A DNA stretch of 64,000 nt from Pithys albifrons albifrons. Taxonomy: Eukaryota; Chordata; Aves; Passeriformes; Thamnophilidae. The translations under genes and the position numbers were made by a program. Numbering within the stretch: position 1 is the stretch's first letter; every line of letters starts with the position of its first letter. The DNA lies in the NCBI RefSeq assembly GCF_047495875.1, contig NC_092460.1, positions 37,734,054 to 37,798,053 of the forward strand, in the 5' to 3' direction. A model generated the notes under the pieces. The model was not told the DNA's origin. It ran no database searches and saw nothing but the letters and a program-made list of their open reading frames with translations. Of the stretch, positions 13,986 through 27,172 are shown piece by piece.

Positions 13986-14879
13986 GCCACACTCCCATCA
14001 CCAGAGACTTTCACTGCTGGGACCTGTCTTAGTTTAGAAGAAACTAAGATATTTATATGGACCAGGAAAAGAGAAGCTTCTCCAAAAAAATCACCACTGC
14101 TTTGAAATTTAGGAGTTTTAATCAGAAAAATTTATAAAAAACCAGAGGATAACAAACAACTACACTGTACCCCCCAAAAAAAGAACAACTCCTTTAAATG
14201 AAACCGAATTTCTGTCTTTTGGTCCTTTGGTGCAATTATATTTACAGACAGCAGGGGTCACTGCTGCGCCTTGGCTGGTAGCAAAGTCCTCCAGTAAGAC
14301 AAAGATGATGAAAGGGTGGGGGTGAGGTATTGACTCCTCCAAATGACTCATGTGGTAATAGCAGTCTCACGGTGGGGGAGCAGGATGGAACTGTTCTCAG
14401 GGCAGAGGAGGGTCACTCTCTCTCTCTCTCCTTGTCCCTTTGTCTGAAGAAGGAGGTGCTAGGACCTGAGGGCAAGTGGGGTGGTGGTTCTCAGCAAACT
14501 CTTAAAGCTGAAAATTGGTCCTCAGGAAGTCCACAGCAAACTCAAAGCGTTTCTTCTCCCTTCAAAGCCCAGGGGTGCATGGAGAAGTTTGAGGGGGAAA
14601 GCAGGAAGAACCAAGCTAGGAAAAGGAGAGCTCACCAGCTCGGCAAACCAGCTTGCAGTCCCTGCAGCCACCAGAAAACAAAGTGCAAACCAGCCATCTG
14701 TTCCTCACCTCCCCCCCACCATTAAGTTGGAATCTAGAGTCATCAAGCAGTCCTTTGTTCTCAGTCTCAGCACTTCAACCCCCAAACCTTTGTGTTGGGA
14801 GGGAGACAAAAATTTCACTCCAGTCCCCCTCCACTTTTGTTTGAACCTTTAACAAGACCGAAGCCCCTTCACTGTGGAT
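13986..14879. other. Non-coding stretch with a CT repeat, possibly partly ERV-derived
   Basis: The part from about 14740 may be leader sequence of the neighbouring minus-strand ERV fragment. The rest is unassigned. Overlapping plus-strand frames here are not supported as genes. Confidence 0.4.
14415..14431. repeat. (CT)n microsatellite
   Basis: A short pure CT dinucleotide run. Confidence 0.85.
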
Positions 14880-15300
14880 GCCTCCAGTGACCCAACAGGT
14901 TCCCGCTTGACTGCCTATACACCCCACTCAGACAGTCAGACCATAACTCCCTACTGGTTTGACCTCAGGTTTCCAACAGGAGTATTGCATATCTTGATTC
15001 ATGAAGCAATTTATTTACGGTGCAGTAACACAGAAACCGCTTGAGCTGGTGCCTCTGGGGAGGGACCCCCAAACAAAGGAAACCCATGGCTTTTACCCCC
15101 TCACAGTCGAAGTGTACCAAAGTCTCACTCATCCTCTCAAGCCGTCACCTCCTGCCATGCCTCTGACTGCCCAGTGGGCCATCAGTCCCGATGCCCTTCA
15201 TTATGCAAAGCGTTGGCCATTCACGGACTCTTGTTTCAGGCTCCCACCCAGAGCTCAGTCTGCAGCGCACAGTGCAGCTGCCCCCAAGCCACTGCCACTG
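14880..15300 (-). mobile_element. ERV LTR fragment (minus strand)
   Basis: On the minus strand a GGGTAAAAGCCATGGG TATA-like block near 15095 is followed about 80 bases on by AATAAA (15015-15010). Between them lies CCTCCCCAGAGGCACCAGCT, then a CAAGCGGTTTCTGTG stretch. This spacing and sequence resemble R-region LTR structure in bird endogenous retroviruses. The sequence further into the element (about 14740-14880) may be leader. No coding remnant was recognised, and the 5' edge is masked by the neighbouring CR1. Confidence 0.55.
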
Positions 15301-15304
15301 AATG

Positions 15305-15820
15305 TTTTCAACAGAAGGGACCTTAAACACTATATAGTTCCAACCCCCTTGTCATGGGCAGGGCCACCTTCCACCAGACCAGGTTGCTCAAAGGCCCATC
15401 CAACCTGGCCTTGAACCCCTCCAGGGGCGGAGCATCCACAGCTTCCGAGCAACCTTTTCCTGTGCCTCACCAACTTCACAGTAAAGAATTTCTTCCTAAT
15501 ATATAATCTAAACCTATTCTTTTGAAGCCATTACTCCTTGTCTTGTAACTACATGGCCTTGTAAATAAATAGCCTCTCTTCCACCTTTCTTGTAGGCTCC
15601 CTTCAGGTATTGGACTCTGCAATTAGGTCACCTCTAGGCCATCTCTTTTCCAGATTGAACGATCCCAATCGTCTCAGCCGTTTCTCACAGGAGAGGTGCT
15701 CCATCCCTCTAATCATTTTGGTGGCCTCCTCTGGACTCGCTCCAGAAGGTCAATGTCCTTCCAGTGCTGGGGACCCCAGAGCTGGATGCAGTACTCCAGG
15801 TGGGGTCTCATTAGAGCACA
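15305..15820 (-). repeat. CR1 LINE 3' fragment
   Basis: The plus strand shows the reverse complement of the CR1 3' region. Landmarks are CAAAGGCCCATCCAACCTGG, CTTGAACCCCTCCAGGGGC, TTCTTCCTAATATATAATCT and GGTGGCCTCCTCTGGACTCG, ending near CTCCAGGTGGGGTCTCAT. It is moderately diverged. Its 3' end lies at about 15305, directly beside an ERV fragment. Confidence 0.88.
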
Positions 15821-16023
15821 AACGCACCAAAACAGGCAATTTTAATGGAGTAACAGTAGTGTATTCAGGATGTACAATTTTACAGTACAATTACTGTCAT
15901 ATATGAGTGCATATTTATATATATGGGTGCGCTCACATACTATAGACTAGAATATTAATTTCAAAATTTTCTAGTACTGAATGTCTAGAAATATTAACCC
16001 TAATAGAAAGCACAACAAGACAG

Positions 16024-17032
16024 TGTGGGGTGATGAGCTGATAAGGCCTGATGGATTGAGGGAGACACCTCAGCCCCCTGGAGGCTCCCCACAGAAGACA
16101 AAAGCAAGGCAAACTGATAAGATTAACAAAGGATAGAGTGTTAAAAAAATAGCACGGCCTTCCTTTGTGATATCTTCTATGACTGCTCAAGGGGCCACCC
16201 CGCCTCAGGCATCTGTATCACCCCTCCCCCAACAGATTGATTATTAGTCACACAAACACCTGAAGAAGTAAAAAAAAGATATAAAAAGAAGTGCAGTTTA
16301 ACTGCAACAGGGGGAGAAAACTTTCCACCTCCGGGAGGGCAACCTATGAGCTACCCTGTCTTCCCCATTCCATCAACATTGCAGGGGTAAGCAACTGAAT
16401 TCTTAATTTATTTTCTTACACCTCACTAATTATAACTTGCTATAGCTCACTGGGTGTATGCGTGTTAATGGGAAGTGGCTATATTTTTCCTGTTGCTTTT
16501 AGTTAGTTAAGTTCTGTTAGTTAAGTTTGCTATGGGAGTGGGATACTGCTGGGGTGATCCTTGAAATGTGTGTTGTGCCGGTGTCTTTGGGGGTATTTTG
16601 TACAATCCTGCAGCTAAATATTATCACCGACTAAGTAACCCATATAGTCATTGTCACGTACCTGTATTAATAAATGTTATTTCGAAAGCTATCGTGAGAA
16701 AGGTTCTTTTCTTTTGTTGCTATTAAGTGTTGCCTCAATAGCAGGGGTTAGAAGTCGTTCCGACCTGTGTTCTGGCCGTGTGGTTGGGCAGTGTTGGTTT
16801 TCATAAGGCTCTAATGTTTCTGGAGGCGCTTATTGCTAATAATTTCTCCCTGGCTGAAGTGTGGCTTCATATCAGAGGTCAGAACCCCTTCCAACCTGTG
16901 TGCTGTCTGTTAAGTCGACAGACAGTGTTGGGGACATAAGGATTTGATTGCTTACAGCTAATAACTTTTAATTAATACAGTTAAACCTAGAAATCTGTGC
17001 ATTTCTGTCTCCCTCCTCCCTTTCACGTGACA
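16024..17032 (+). mobile_element. Probable solo ERV LTR with 5-bp target duplication
   Basis: The element starts TGTGGGGTGATG and ends CACGTGACA. It is flanked by GACAG on both sides (16019-16023 and 17033-17037). TATAAAAA at 16280 and AATAAA at 16669 are placed as in an LTR. A diverged tandem duplication of roughly 100 bases occupies the 3' part (about 16745-16848 and 16875-16970). A second GACAG at 16921-16925 would give a shorter element ending at 16920, but that end cuts through the duplication. No gag, pol or env remnant follows, so it is a solo LTR. Confidence 0.65.
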
Positions 17033-17330
17033 GACAGTAAGCTTGCAATGGTCTTATTTTTCTCTTGGGCTTACAAATAGAGGTAATTTTATCTTTCTGT
17101 TGTATTTTTAGGTGCTATTTAGTGGTGCTGTGCATGTGGCAGCATTGCCATTCAGGTTTTATGAACCCTAAAGATCCAGAGTATTGGGGACCCAATGCTG
17201 AAGACTCATCTCCAACTTGTAAGAAGTTACTTGTACAGTCGTTTCGTGGATTGAAACAGCAGCTTTTGAATGTTTGCTCATTCATGTCAGGTAGGTATCC
17301 ACTGTCTCCCAAAAACAAAATCATCACCAA

Positions 17331-17720
17331 GCAAAATCCAGCTTTGGGGCAATGAGAACATAGAGTATAAATGTAGCCATCCATGGCAGATACAGGCTTC
17401 TATAAAGACAACTGAGACATTGGTGTCAGGAAGACTGGAGTTTTCATCATCTCTCTTACCTCTACATACACACCAAACACAAACAGCTTTGGGGCGATGA
17501 GAAAACAGTATAAATGCAGCCATCCATGGCTTTATTTGCATGCTATGTGTATAAGCTATCAAAATCAACTCTGCAACTCAGAAACTAGGTCTAATCAAGC
17601 ATGGTGATGCTTCTTTGCAGATCCAGGCTTCTGTAAAGACAACTGAGACATTGCTGTCAGGAAGACTGGAGTTTTCATCATCTCTCTTACCTCTACATAC
17701 ACACCAAACACAAACAGCCA
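17331..17720 (+). repeat. Alternating local duplication, copies A1-B1-A2-B2
   Basis: Unit A (CAGCTTTGGGGC, GTATAAATG and GCCATCCATGG) occurs at 17338-17387 and again, longer, at 17484-17612. Unit B (CAGGCTTCT, AAAGACAACTGAGACATT and CACACCAAACACAAACAG) occurs at 17388-17486 and 17617-17720. The B copies are nearly identical, so the duplication is fairly recent. Confidence 0.85.
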
Positions 17721-18607
17721 CTGACAGGCTCAGCTGCATAAAGGGGGCAATTCTAAAAGGATCAATGGGATCACAATTGAGCTCTTAATTATCACATGCA
17801 TCCAATTAAACTGTCTGCAAAATAATGACTAGAAGTTGACATTAGCACTGTAAAGTATGTTTTACACTTACAATTGCATCAATGAAAACCATAATAACAC
17901 TTATTTCCTGAGTCTATTTTGTTTACTTCAAGTGATTTGAGCTTGAAAAACATAACTGTAAAGGCATAACAAAAACATATTTCTTGGTGGTTTTCTTAGA
18001 TTTGCTACGAAGCTGAAATCTAGACATTGCTCAAATGATTTTTTTTATGGGTTTTGGTCATATGTCTTTCCTTTTAACTTCAACTTCCTGTTACATTTCT
18101 ATTTAGAATTGGAATTTTTCTGTCCTGAGAATTTCCCTTTTAGTTGCTCCACTTCAATCACAGAAATTCATGTGGGCATTTTCCAGAAGCTAAGTATGCA
18201 GGTCTGAACTTTTTGTCAACTGTTCAGATTGCAGCTTCCAACACTGTAGTTTTGTAAAATATTTAACACTCCTATAATAAGAGAAAAGCATCCATTACCC
18301 TCCAACTTGACCTATCTCCCTAGCAGGACCTGCTGGAGACTACAGCAAATGAAAACCAAAGTCTGTAAAGCGTTTGACTTTCTAAGAAAAAGCGTGGATC
18401 TGTTTCTTTCCTGAGTCACACTATATTTACCCTAATGTAATTATCACTTGTGCAATCACGGCCTGAAACCAGGAGGGTCACATGAAGCATATGAAGTTGC
18501 AAGGAATACTGGAAGCTGGACCCATGGCCCTGGATGGGGTAGAAGAGAAGTTGAAGTCGTATGCAGCATGAAGTTTGCTGGGTCATCATCTTTACTGACA
18601 GCAAAGT

Positions 18608-18764
18608 CCAGCTTTGGGGCAATGTGAAAATAGAGTATAAATGTAGCCATCCATGGCTTTGTTTGCATGTTATGTGTATAAGCTATCAAAATCAATTCTG
18701 CAACTCAGAAACTAGGTCTAATCAAGCATGGTGATGGTTCTTTGCAGATGCAGGCTTCTGTAAA
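18608..18764 (+). repeat. Third, distant copy of unit A
   Basis: About 157 bases closely match 17484-17635, from CCAGCTTTGGGGCAATG through AAGCTATCAAAATCAA to GCAGATGCAGGCTTCTGTAAA. The copy lies about 1 kb away and lacks the full unit B. Confidence 0.85.
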
Positions 18765-21700
18765 ACACATCCTAAATCAGACTGGAACTCACACTGAAGT
18801 CACACTGGAGCTCCCTGAGTCACTGGAGAGAAGGAAATAGTGGGAAGCCACCATTAATTTCCCCTGAATGAAATGTCTAAAATAGGTCTGATGACTCACA
18901 TCCTAAAAAGGACTGTTAGTCCCTCTTGTCAATAAAAAGAGCCAAAATAGGGCCTTGCTCAAATGGAATTATTTAAACTACAGACATGTACAAAGAGGTG
19001 AGGCAAAGCCTGTCCCATCAGTCTCCCTTGGTAAAGAAAACAGTATTATCAGGAACATGCCCTGAAGCACTGCATCAAAAAAAGCAGAAACTCTTCCTTC
19101 AGTTCTAAATTTGTATCACAGTTGTTTGAATTGAGCTTGAAAAAGTTGCTGGCCATTTGCAACAGCATTACAAAGACTTGTGAGAATGATCTTCATGACT
19201 ATTGTGCAGCTGGAAGCAGTCAGACAGGCCAATTGTGGTCTGTTTTCGGACATATATCTATTTTTATGAATTATCTCTGGAAGGGACACCAGCTGGCACC
19301 TACCAATGCAATGCAAATTGACCCTGAAGACTTCTGAGCTTTATCTCTTTACAATTTTTACATTAAAAACATGCTTATTACAGTTCCTGTAGTAACAATG
19401 AGGAGCCACAAATACAATAAGTGTATATGGATTTCTTCATCATGGCTGCTGGGATCTCTGACTCCCAAGGAGACAGTGGGCAACACACACTTCTACCTTA
19501 GCAGAAGTCCTCCTGAAAGGATCACTGCCCACAGCTTATAATTACGCAAACAGTTTTCCACACCAGAGTGGTCTGTCTTCTGTCTCTAGTCTGTCTGCCA
19601 GAACTAGATCCCGTACTGTTGCAACAGGGAGACTGTGATTTTGATAGCAGATGTGAGAAATGTGGACATGGGCTCTGTCCACTCTTCTGTCCTGCTCAAT
19701 ACATCCCAAAGTGTTTCTTGTGCTATTTGATCTATAACCTCTTTTTGCTCACTGAGTAGCAATACATCTGCAGACTGGGTGACTGTTGACATGATCATGG
19801 GGTGACATGTGCTCTCACAAAGCAAGCAAAGGCTACACTATACGGTGGCAGTTGGGATGCTGGGATCACATGTGGGTGAAGGGACATGAAACTCCAATTT
19901 GAAAGCAAATAATCTTTTAAGCACATTGCAAAAATGAAAGGCACAAAACTTTTGTAAATAGAAGGTGAGGTAGAAATCTCAGCTTTCTCAGAACCCTCAT
20001 TTTATTACTCAGAGCTCCATTACATTGACGACCAGGCTAGAATTCAGGATTATTCATGCTTTGAAACATCCAGCCCTCTTCCTGTCTGTCTTTATGTTCC
20101 AGGCTGCTGTCTTTATGGGCGCTCCCAAGAATCTAGTAAGAAGCATGCCGGCAAGCTATAAAGGTTGCCTTTCAAAATCTTCTCTCTATTTCTGCATCCA
20201 GAGAAAAAAGAGTTTGTGGAAAGTCTGGCCCTCTCCCTCTGCAGTCAGCAGTACTCACACTGTTTACTGCTAGGAAAACAAGCATCAGGATCCCAGGTTA
20301 TAAAAATCAAGGTGAACACAGCAAAAGACTATTGCACTTTCAATGACGAGTTCTGAAGTCATCAATGGACATGTTGAACACATAAGGGCTAAGCACTTGT
20401 CTAGCAATTGGACCTGCATGACAAAAGCACTCCCCTGCCTCATCTTTTTTCCTGAGCTTCCTTGGACAGCTAGACAAGATCACATATTCACACTTGTCTG
20501 CATGCAGTAGACAGCTCTTCAAGTGACCTAGTTTTATAGAAATGCTAAGATCAGTGGAAATTACTACGCATAATGCTCAAAAACATGGACCTTGGAGGCA
20601 AACCTATTAAGCACCTTTTGAACCAAGACCAAATAACCAGGCTTTATGAAGACTTTTTTTCTCATCTCCATGAAAACCAAATCAAAGCTACATAAAACTG
20701 CAAAATGGAGAGCACAGGGTTTTGACAGCCCTAAACTTATCCTTTTGTGAGTATAGGCATATCTAATATAGGGCCCCTAATATTTCTGTAATCAGTTTTT
20801 CCATTTGTTAACCAATTCTTCATTCCTGGCACACTACCCTTGGACGCTGAAGGAATTAACATCAAGAAGCACCCGTATGAAGCTTTTATTAGGCATATCA
20901 TTAACAAAAGACCTGATCTCTGAGGTGGTGAACAACCACAAATCTCACCAGCAGAGGCACAAATTGGTCTTTGGCAAGCCACAGAAGTAAAAAGTCATTT
21001 GTCACGTAGCACTGCTGAGCCCACAGACAACAGAAATGCCCTGCAACAGCCCATCAGGTCATAGAACACTCCTGCCATGCAAGTAGCTCCCCCATTGTCA
21101 GCTATGAAAAACTGCTATGAATGAGCAGCTGCTCGTGGGAGAGAGTTTCACTGGAGTAACAGAAAGAACAAACAGATTAAAAATATTAAGAGGAAAACAA
21201 GTCACAATGTTTCTCTCATGTGGTTGGCTTTTTTCCAGCTAAAATATAAAAATCTTCATTTTCCCCTGTGCATCATAGAAATGCAGATGGGACTGTAAAT
21301 ACAAAATGTGATCCAGCTGGAAATCCCAACCTTGGCACAGCATTTCTCAGGCTCTTTCAGATGTATCTCACTCTCAGACCTATTACACATTTGACCCTGT
21401 CTCGTCCTATCTACACACCTCTTATAAGCAGCTCTGAAGCTGGCAGGGGACACGTTGAGGCAGGTGTCATGGAAGAATGCTGTGTTGGAGCTGCTGGATA
21501 GGGTACTTTGTGGTTGGATGCAAAAATTTAGGGCTGGGCCACATCAGAGGGTGGGACAAAACCACAAACTTAAGATGTGAAAAATACAGTAGCCAATGGG
21601 ATCATTGAGAACCAAGTGGTGACTCTTCTCAAACACGTGAGAACAACAACCAACACTGTGTGAGTCTCCAGCCAACTGGCAATTGTTTATTACACAGAGA

Positions 21701-24700
21701 GCAGCTTTCTATGGAAAATATTTTGGCACTTGTTTGGTGTTCACTTTTTTTTTTAATTTATGTCCTCTTCTGAACAAAGATGCCAGTATTTCAGGTGGAT
21801 TCTGACCAAATCTGATTAATACTCTCCAAGCTTAGAAAACAGTAGCAAAATCAAAGCTCCAGTGGAATTTGAGTTACTAAGGTAGAAGAAAGGAAAGACA
21901 GAGGAGCTAATAAGGAACTAGAGGATAATTAGGTATAAAGCACTTCAGGGGTATCTCCTCATCTGGAAAACCCTAACAGGTGAGAGAGAAAAATGCACAA
22001 TCATTTGAAAAAATTAGTACAAGAGTATCTGAAATCAGATGCCTGAAAATCAAGGCCCCTTCCAATTCTGTTCCTTTTTTTTTTTTTAATTTGGCATGTG
22101 CTCCTTCTCTCATGCAACACTTACTCGTCTGGTGAAGCTGCTGATGTGAGACAAAAGTAGGACTAATTGACCATCCGTACAAGCAACCCTAGATGATTGC
22201 AATTTATTACACAACAGAACTAAATCACATCCACACCATTTGTTAAACTATCGAGCAGCCTTGGCTGAAATGAAACATGCTGCCTTTCAGGAGAGGTTGA
22301 TTAAAGCTTGTTGTCCCCATACACACACAGGAGTGTAAAATTTGTTGGTGTCCTGCACACACTTAGCACAATGCACTTGCTCCACCTGTTGGCCACTTTC
22401 ATTTCTACAGGTGCAATTTGTGCAAGAGCAATTGCTTTGCTTTTAGGGACAGTTCTGAATTTTTATGCCTTCTTTCTCACTCCTATCATAGCCAGTACCA
22501 CTGCCTTCCATACAGATTCCAGAAGAAAGCCAATCCGCAGAGTTCAGGAACAGTTGAAGAGCCACAGATGTGACCTAGAGAACTAGCTCAGCTTTATTGA
22601 CAGTATGCTAGTTACTGAGAGCTGTCTGTCAGGAAAACAAGATTCACTAGGTAATTAACTCCTCAGCAAAGCATCCTAAATTTAGGTTATGGGATTCACA
22701 GCCCATGCATATTGCTACTTTAAAGCACTTCTGCTAGATTATCACTGGGAACGAGGAGAAAAGATGTCCTTCATTAAAAGAAACAGGCACTTCCACTAAA
22801 CAGGTCTGGCAGCATCAGGGTGCTTCATGTGTATTCAGTTGTGCTGCTTGCTTCTAATGACTAGAGACAACCAATCGGGAAGATGACAGCAAAGTATTGC
22901 CTGGCTTCTCTGAAGACAACAGCAACCAAAACGTAAGCATTTGCTGTCACTGGACACACTGCTTTTCTAGAAGACAGCACAAGAATGTTTTCCATACTCA
23001 TTAACGTGTACTAATACTTTCACCCAAGTGCCAGACAGAAGGTGAGGAAATACACGCCATGCTGAGGCGTGCTGAAGATGGAAGAGACACGTGGAAAAAC
23101 ATGGCTATTGTTCATGAAGCATACACATGCCCCCAGGGGTCCTGTTAGGGCCACAGCTGCCTTCTAAAGCAGAGTAACTGCAGTATGTATATGGCCATCT
23201 CCAACTGAGCTGTGGGTCAAAGCTCCCTGTTTTCAAAACAGCCATCAGACATCATCTTCAGACCTCTTCATTGCCCTGAGTAGGACTTCACAGCACAGCA
23301 ACATGCATAGTCGGCTACCTGCTGCCCTCCCTTGCACTATCTGTGCAACAGGAAGAACCAGAACAGGGAGCCTCTTCCCCTACTCCTTTCTTCTGTAGAC
23401 TGGGGACACAACCTGGCTGCTAAATTCTGCTACAATAGCCCCAAGAAGGCTTGAGTGTTGATTAACAAGCTAATAAGGCAGCAGGAGGGAGAAGTGTCAT
23501 GTCATATCCACTCTGCCCTCTGTGCGATGCTGAATCCCCTTTTTATTTACCCACCTCTAGAACCTTTGGCCACCATCATACAAGGAAGAGGCAGCAACAG
23601 CTGTTTGTCACAGCTCTCAAAGGGAGATGCCTTCTTTCCAAACACTTCTACAGTCTTCATTTGAATCACTAGTTAGTTCCCACCCAGCCCTGCACCTTCC
23701 TGAGCAGCTGAGTTGTCATGTCAACTTCCTTTCCTACCCACAAGAATTTAAGGCTGAGGAGAGGGTGGGGCCAGCACAAAAGACAGACAAGGCAAGTGTC
23801 ATTTATTATGGACTTTGAGAACTAACAGCTCTGAAACAGAGTGATCATAAACTTGTGGAGGCAGAGCCAGATTGGTTTGATAAACAACTGGCACTCAGAC
23901 ACTTTCCATAGACTTACCATAGACTAAAATTTTCATTTAAAAAAAACACCAAAAAAAAAAAGTTCAAAGCAAATTCCTTGGCACAAAAGTACGGTGGACT
24001 ATAACAAAGCCAGTCTTCAGATGGTCTTCTCCCAGCACAGGAAATAGCGGACATGACTCTGAAACAATCTGAGGTGTTACAAAGGCAGAGAAAAGTACAA
24101 GAAGTGACTGGAGGAAAGGGTGGAATACACCTTAAAACACCAATAGAATTTTGAACTGGCTGGCAGCCATGTTAACTTCAAAATGTTAAATATCAGTACA
24201 CAAATGGCTCAGACAGATCTCTCCATTCCCCACTCCTTCTCAACACAATCACAAGACCAACTTTTTTTTAAAGCTAGTTTCTGCACTATGCATTTGTTTT
24301 AAGCCACACTGCTGTGTCTTTTCACTTTTATCTGAATATTCAACTTTTAGGACCTTCATATGGCCTTTCATTATCCCAGCATCCAAGGCCGGCCGTGTGA
24401 AGCTCAGGAACAAAAAACAGCCCTCAGCAGGCTTGCAGTTCCTTGTGCTTGTCATTTGAGTTACCTCTGCTTGACATCAGAATACTTTGGAAAGTGAAGG
24501 GCCTGGCTTGGTCTTCAGACACCAGAGTTGCAAACACATCAAAAAGCAACACTTCTTATTAAAATGAAAAACAAGCATGGGAAACAGCAAGCATTTGTTT
24601 AGATTCACTGTTCTGGAACTAAATGTTCATTATTCCCAAGAAAGTGCCCCCATACTTTGGAAAAGGTGTGTATTCCCTCCAGCCCAACTTCTTAACATGT

Positions 24701-26582
24701 AAACACGAGGTATGTTGGCTCTAATACTATTTTAGCCCAATTGTCTGCATGATGTGTAATCAACAACCATTTCAGGAGTTTTGGAACCCTGAAGGTCACT
24801 TTTACTTACTTATCAGCCCTGAAAGGGAGACAAAGGGGATGGGAGTAGAAGGAAAAAAGACTGACACCAAGCTGAATTCTATTTCAGGTGCATTTATTGA
24901 GTTACAAAGAACTTGCCAGCTCCATCATATTTACAAAGGTTTTCAAGAGAATCTAGAGGTATTACTGCTACTGATCCACAAGTTGAAAACGCATAAACAA
25001 ACGAAATTAATCACATCTGTCAGCTGTTAAAACACCAGTTACCTTACAGGACTTTGAGGCATACTCAAATAGGGGGAAAATGCTTTCCCAACCACTGATC
25101 TCTAAAGTCACCAGCAAGATTCTCATTTCTCCCTCTCATGTTGCTATCTATGCCTGAAGATCAGAAATCCTTATGCCACTGTTGATGGAAGTTGGTTTCT
25201 GTTCTTCAATATACATGTTTAATGAATCAGGATTTAATTAAAAGGCTATTCAGAGGGAAGCATTGCAAGGTGTGAAAATAATCTTAGAGAGCACAGCTGG
25301 TTCCATTTGATACTTTTGTGAGATGTTATTGCTGCCAGATGTGCACATAAAATTGTCAGCATTTTGGAGTCACAGTCAAACTTCCCAGGGCACCATCACT
25401 GTTCACACCTCAAGCGGCACTGTAAAAACAGCATCACCTAAAAAAATCACACTAGTGTTCTTTTCTTACTGTCCATGACTCTTTGAAAAGATGTTTTCAT
25501 CCATTCAGCTGCAAGAAGAAATAATAATGCTCTCATCTACCTTACCTTTCTCAGAAGAGCACATGACTTCTGTAAGACAAAGGGAAGAGAAAGCATGTCT
25601 CCTAGTTCAGCTTGGTTCGTTTCCACATGTATTCTGGCTGCACATCAAGTCCTGAAGAGGTTCTACATTACAGTACCACAATGCCAAAGCGATATGGACA
25701 TGGCCTGTATGCTCACACATCTAGATGCATGCAATTCCCACTGACAACAGGTGGCTCTGCTAGTCATGTTTACATGCCTATGGTAACTTTTACTTGATAC
25801 TAAATTTTACACATTATTTAATGTTTGGGAAAGAATTGAATCACTTGAATGCCAGGGGCCCTTCTCAGGGCATTCCCAGGTGAACATTTGCAGATCAACA
25901 ATTTAACTCTAATACTGACTTGTAAAATATCAACTAAGATTCAGAGTTACTCTACACACAGAAAACTAAAAACTCAGAAAGGAATAAGTCAGTATGAAAT
26001 ACAGTAGGAGAGAAGCTGCTAATAGTATTTCAGAGGAAAAAAAACAACCACAGAACAAAAACCCCAAAACAAACATTGAAATACCCTTTCTTGTAGAAAG
26101 AAAGAGGAAACCTACCAGCTTTATGTTCAAAAGAGAAACATGTAGCTTTGTTCCTACTGCAAGGGCTACAAAAACAAAACCAAACAGAAGCCCAAGCATA
26201 ATTCATGCAAGAAAAACTGCCTTCCAGAAAGAAGTCTTCTATGGATTATGTGCTACACTAACGTGAGCTTGCATCAGACCTGGAGAGTCCTGCTCCACAT
26301 ATCAGGAAAACTGTCAGAGAGGCACACCACACTTTCACATTGCTCTCCTCAAAACAAAAAAAAAAAACATCTTCTAACAAAGTGAGCTACAGAGCTGCTC
26401 ACTGCAAAGCAGGAGCTACCTTAGGATTGCCAAAATTTATACTATCATCATATCAAGGAAATTCTCATGAAGATTTTAGGCAGGCTATGCTGAGAACACA
26501 TTCAGCTCTAACAGCACACACAAGTGACACCCATGTCAGTATGTGAGGTCAGAATGAAGATGCTCACGTGTTGAGACAGGGG
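18765..26582. other. Gene-poor stretch, nothing recognised
   Basis: Eight kilobases without a supportable exon, RNA gene or named repeat, apart from short A and T runs. Confidence 0.5.
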
Positions 26583-26587
26583 GTTGC

Positions 26588-27172
26588 TGTTACGGGTTTA
26601 GCTGGTGTAGGCCTAAATTTAGGCTTTATATTTCAGAGTGAGCCTGAGACTGTCAGCTGACTTGAGCTGGGCTGGGCTAGCTGACATCCAATGGTATTCC
26701 ATACCACATTCCAACATCATCTCAAAATATAGAAGCTGGTGTGGGAGTGGCTTGGTCAGTTCCTTCAAGCTGTGGTCCCAGGAGGACGCACTGTGCCATC
26801 CCAGGAGGGAGAGAGGACCAGGCCCAGCACCATCTCACCACCATGTTATCTTAAAGAAGTAAAACATTTGTTCTTAGTCCTTCTCTCTGCTTGAGTCTAT
26901 CCCTCTGGAGATTGAGTTCTCTGGAGTGATTTGTAGCTAAAATAGTGAGATTTGGGTTTGATGGGAAGTGGAGAGTTATTTTTTGTTATTTCTGACTTGT
27001 GTGTGTGTTATATTATGGTTTTCTTTTAATTTTCTCCTTTATGTATAAATATATAAACCTGTTTTGAGTTTCTAGTTGTTTTTTTTCCTTTCTCCCTTTT
27101 CTTGGCGGGAAGGGGAGGGAGACTAAAACTCTGTACTGGGCAGTTGGAATTCTACAAGCTCAACCCAAGACA
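26588..27172 (+). mobile_element. Solo ERV LTR with GTTGC target duplication
   Basis: The 585-bp element begins TGTTACGGGTTTAGC and ends CAACCCAAGACA. It is flanked by GTTGC at 26583-26587 and 27173-27177. TATAAATATATAAACC near 27044, then a T-rich and C-rich stretch, resembles the 3' part of bird ERV LTRs. TG...CA ends plus a 5-bp duplication show retroviral-type integration followed by recombination to a single LTR. Orientation is inferred from the T-rich part. Confidence 0.75.

Noticed and set aside
14330..14852. Overlapping plus-strand frames of 123-131 codons
   Set aside because: They run antisense to, or next to, an ERV-like region, contain a translated CT repeat, and show no domain.
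16921..16925. Earlier GACAG as the end of the solo LTR
   Set aside because: This end would cut the internal duplication. The later GACAG after CACGTGACA is the better boundary, though not proven.
17065..17355. 96-codon frame just after the solo LTR, considered as a gag remnant
   Set aside because: No gag motif (major homology region or zinc knuckle) is visible, and the end of the frame is part of the local duplication.
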